From Alphaproteobacteria bacterium (lineage in GTDB: Bacteria; Pseudomonadota; Alphaproteobacteria; Micavibrionales; Micavibrionaceae), in NCBI GenBank assembly GCA_002701555.1, contig NZVS01000068.1, positions 4,092 through 12,034 of the forward strand: DNA of 7,943 nt. The letters run 5' to 3'. The translations under genes were made by a program, and so were the position numbers. A model generated the notes under the pieces. The model saw only the letters and a program-made list of their open reading frames with translations, was not told where the DNA came from and made no database searches. Shown here in pieces: positions 5,374-7,943 of this stretch (positions are counted from its first letter, which is position 1; every line of letters starts with the position of its first letter).

Positions 5374-7943
5374 GTAAAATGTCAAAAAAGCAAATAAGAA
5401 ACACCGAAAATGTCGAAATTAGCGACACTGCTGCTGAGGCGACATTAAGACAACAAATTGCATCAGCTCCTGAACAATCAGTATGGGTGGGTGCATCTGC
5501 AGGAACTGGCAAGACAAAGGTGTTAACTGATAGGGTTTTACGGCTGCTATTGCCCTCAGAAATGTCACATGGAACTGACCCTCATAAAATACTGTGTATT
5601 ACTTTTACCAAAGCTGCGTCTGCTGAGATGGCGTTGCGTATTTCAAAAGTTCTGAGTAAGTGGGCCGTGGCGGAAGAAGAAGAGCTTCAGGAATCGTTGA
5701 CAAAATTGCTGGGAAAAACACCTGATGATGAACAAATTCAAGCTGCAAGAAAGTTATTTGCAAAAGTTGTTGATGCGCCTGGTGGCTTAAACATCCAGAC
5801 AATACATGCGTTTTGTGAATCGGTTTTGCGCCGCTTTCCTGTAGAAGCGGACTTGCCGCCATCTTTTGAGGTTATAGAAGAAGGTCGCAATAAACTGATT
5901 TTGAAGCAATCTCAAGACAAGGTGTTTGCAGAAATCATAAATGGAGAGATTCCTGAATTTCTGGATAAGATAAAATATCTGAGCCTGCGCGCAAACGATG
6001 ACAGGTTGTTGGACCTTATTAATGCTTTTTTAAAAGAACGCCGCGCCTTATCACTTTTATTTAGGGAAAATGAAGAACACGCGCTTTACGCAGGGTTAAT
6101 GACACAATCGGATTTAGACCCTTATGAAACTGAAGAGCTGCTATATGATAAGCTTGAAAAAATACTTTTACGCTACATAGGTGATGTTGAAGCTATTTTA
6201 CCTGAACTCGATAATAACTATAAGAAGACAGGGCAAAATCTTGCTGATCAATTAAGGGGTTTTATTAATTGTGATACCTTCAATGAACGACTTATTTCGT
6301 TGGAGCAGGGTTTGCTTACCAAGGCTAAGGAGCCACGATCCTTTGAAAGGGCAGGGTTCGCACCACATATACAGTCCATCATCAATGGCATGACAGATGA
6401 ACTGATCGCTTATCGCGACAAAATGGCGCGTATGGAGATGGTTAAGGCAAGTTCATATGTTTTGGAAATAGTGAGAAAGATTTTGAATGTCTTTGTTAGC
6501 GCAAAAAGAAGGCAAGGGCTTTTAGATTTCGATGATTTGATTGAGACAACAGCCGAGCTTTTGTTAGGACGTTTGAAAAACAATCTCGATAACAAATCAT
6601 TTGAGTGGATTTTGTATAAACTGGATAACGGAATTGATCATGTCCTCGTTGATGAAGCACAAGACACTAATCCTGACCAATGGGAAATAATTTCAACACT
6701 TGCCAATGCTTTTATGGAGGGGCTTGGCGCACGGGAAAATACAAATCGTACACTTTTTGTCGTAGGGGATAAAAAACAATCTATTTACAGCTTTCAACGC
6801 GCCGATCCTGACGTTTTTGAAGATATGCGCCTTTACTTTGGTAAGCGTATGGGAGAGGCGAAGCGTAATTTCAAAAAAGTTGATATGAATATTTCTTTCC
6901 GCTCTGTACCAGCAGTTCTAAATTTTGTGGATCAGTCCTTTTCGAAGGAGGGTGACAAAAAAGGACTGGTTTCACCGGGAGAGATTGTTAAGCATAGTGC
7001 ACACAGAAAAGATGAGGCCGGGTTGGTTGAGCTTTGGCCAATAATTTACGATGACCGCCTCGAAACAGAAGATGTATGGCCATTACCTGAAAAGAATATT
7101 AATCATACCTCCAGTAATATGACATCATCGGCTTTATTATCTGAAAAAATAGCAGGGACTATCCAGCACTGGCTGGAGTCAGGTAAATACTTGCAATCAA
7201 AGAAAAGACCTGTTGAGGCAGGAGATATTTTAATCCTTCTCAGGAAACGCGGGCAGTTACAAAGTGACTTGGTGCGAGCACTCAAAACTCGTAACATCAA
7301 TGTTGAAGGACTTGATCGCCTTGTTTTACAGCAACATATAGCTATTCAGGATTTGCTGGCCGCCGGATCTTGTGCGCTGAATCCGGTTGATGATTATACG
7401 CTTGCATGTCTCTTAAAATCTCCCTTTGTTGGTTGGGATGATGAGCAACTGATGGAGTTATCTTTAGGGCGCACATCCACTTTGTATGAAGAGATGGAGA
7501 AGGAGCCTGAGAAATATGATTACTCCATAATTTTAGAGTGGCTAAAAAAAATCTCTTCGTTGGCACAGAGTGAAACCCCATACAGCTTTTTCTCAACACT
7601 CTTATCCATAAGCTGTCCAGCGGATACAGACGGAAATGGTTGGCGTGCCATCCACAAAAGGCTTGGCGAGGAAGCGTTTGACCCTGTAGAAGCATTTCTT
7701 GGACACGTTCTAGATTGGAAATCGTCAAAAGGACGCACGGGTCTTCTGTCTTTTATAGAGGATATGAAAAGAGAAGAAACAGAGATCAAACGCGAAATGG
7801 AGGAAGGTGCGGGACGCGTACGCATAATGACTGTACACGGGTCTAAAGGTCTTCAGGCGCCCGTAGTTTTTCTGGCAGACACGGCAGTGTCGACACAAGG
7901 GGGTAACAAGGGAAACCAGATTTCATCACAAGTGTACTGGCCA
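5370..7943 (+). CDS. addA: Double-strand break repair helicase AddA, C-terminus beyond the window
   Basis: This frame is open from ATG 5370 to the last base, 858 codons without a stop. AddA is the UvrD/Rep-type superfamily 1A motor of AddAB, which unwinds DNA 3' to 5' and carries one of the two nucleases. Motifs in order are Walker A GASAGTGKT (41-49), ITFTKAASAEM (77-87), IQTIHAFCES (142-151), LDFDDLI (385-391), Walker B VDEAQDTN (427-434), GDKKQSIYSFQ (466-476), NISFRS (507-512), DILILLRKR (619-627) and VRIMTVHGSKGLQAP (817-831). All helicase motifs up to motif V are intact. Alphaproteobacterial AddA proteins are usually about 1150-1200 residues, so roughly 300 residues, including the last helicase motif and the PD-(D/E)XK nuclease, are missing only because the window ends. 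An extra charged stretch of about 25 residues precedes the Walker A region. The gene overlaps addB by four bases, consistent with near-equal production of the subunits. Confidence 0.95.
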   Translation, partial: MSKMSKKQIRNTENVEISDTAAEATLRQQIASAPEQSVWVGASAGTGKTKVLTDRVLRLLLPSEMSHGTDPHKILCITFTKAASAEMALRISKVLSKWAVAEEEELQESLTKLLGKTPDDEQIQAARKLFAKVVDAPGGLNIQTIHAFCESVLRRFPVEADLPPSFEVIEEGRNKLILKQSQDKVFAEIINGEIPEFLDKIKYLSLRANDDRLLDLINAFLKERRALSLLFRENEEHALYAGLMTQSDLDPYETEELLYDKLEKILLRYIGDVEAILPELDNNYKKTGQNLADQLRGFINCDTFNERLISLEQGLLTKAKEPRSFERAGFAPHIQSIINGMTDELIAYRDKMARMEMVKASSYVLEIVRKILNVFVSAKRRQGLLDFDDLIETTAELLLGRLKNNLDNKSFEWILYKLDNGIDHVLVDEAQDTNPDQWEIISTLANAFMEGLGARENTNRTLFVVGDKKQSIYSFQRADPDVFEDMRLYFGKRMGEAKRNFKKVDMNISFRSVPAVLNFVDQSFSKEGDKKGLVSPGEIVKHSAHRKDEAGLVELWPIIYDDRLETEDVWPLPEKNINHTSSNMTSSALLSEKIAGTIQHWLESGKYLQSKKRPVEAGDILILLRKRGQLQSDLVRALKTRNINVEGLDRLVLQQHIAIQDLLAAGSCALNPVDDYTLACLLKSPFVGWDDEQLMELSLGRTSTLYEEMEKEPEKYDYSIILEWLKKISSLAQSETPYSFFSTLLSISCPADTDGNGWRAIHKRLGEEAFDPVEAFLGHVLDWKSSKGRTGLLSFIEDMKREETEIKREMEEGAGRVRIMTVHGSKGLQAPVVFLADTAVSTQGGNKGNQISSQVYWP

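Noticed and set aside
5168..5862. Minus-strand open frames opposite the addB-addA junction and the start of addA
   Set aside because: They overlap the addB C-terminus and the Walker A region of addA, which are clearly coding on the plus strand.
7342..7825. Two overlapping minus-strand open frames opposite addA
   Set aside because: The plus-strand addA frame is continuous and motif-rich here; the antisense frames have no recognisable domain and no ribosome site that I could see.
1..7943. Mobile elements, CRISPR arrays, tRNA or rRNA genes, phage or defence genes
   Set aside because: No transposase or integrase motifs, no spaced direct repeats and no tRNA-like cloverleaf were seen; almost all of the window is accounted for by five housekeeping-type genes. 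I did not find an undescribed system here.

Overview
The window looks like the chromosome of an AT-leaning alphaproteobacterium. The main evidence is the gene content and order. A PAS-rich sensor protein of the DivL-like type lies next to tsaE, a MurU-like nucleotidyltransferase, addB and addA. The addB and addA products carry signatures of the alphaproteobacterial AddAB branch, for example an N-terminal LPTRRAAR in AddB and GASAGTGKT with IQTIHAFCES in AddA. No species can be named from sequence alone.

Layout: positions 1-954 (minus strand) hold the N-terminal 318 codons of a PAS-domain protein that runs off the left edge. A 108-base divergent intergenic region (955-1062) separates it from tsaE (1063-1482, plus). 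A 136-base gap (1483-1618) follows, with a small AT-rich hairpin and a plausible sigma-70-type promoter. Then comes a tightly coupled plus-strand operon: nucleotidyltransferase (1619-2365), addB (2362-5373) and addA (5370 to the right edge). Both junctions are 4-base ATGA overlaps. addA is open to the last base but incomplete: 858 codons are visible, and the C-terminal nuclease domain lies beyond the window.

Functions: TsaE is the ATPase partner in synthesis of the t6A37 tRNA modification. The nucleotidyltransferase probably makes a UDP-sugar, perhaps UDP-MurNAc in peptidoglycan recycling. AddA and AddB together form the helicase-nuclease that resects double-strand breaks for RecA loading. 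The PAS protein is probably the sensory half of a histidine kinase. These are housekeeping functions that often sit together in this bacterial class, without a shared pathway.

I found no mobile element, CRISPR array, RNA gene or clearly new system. The points most worth checking are the missing sugar kinase (amgK) slot between tsaE and the nucleotidyltransferase, the head-to-head orientation of the PAS gene and tsaE around a shared palindromic -35-like element, and the division of labour in AddAB (no Walker A and no Fe-S cysteine set in AddB).
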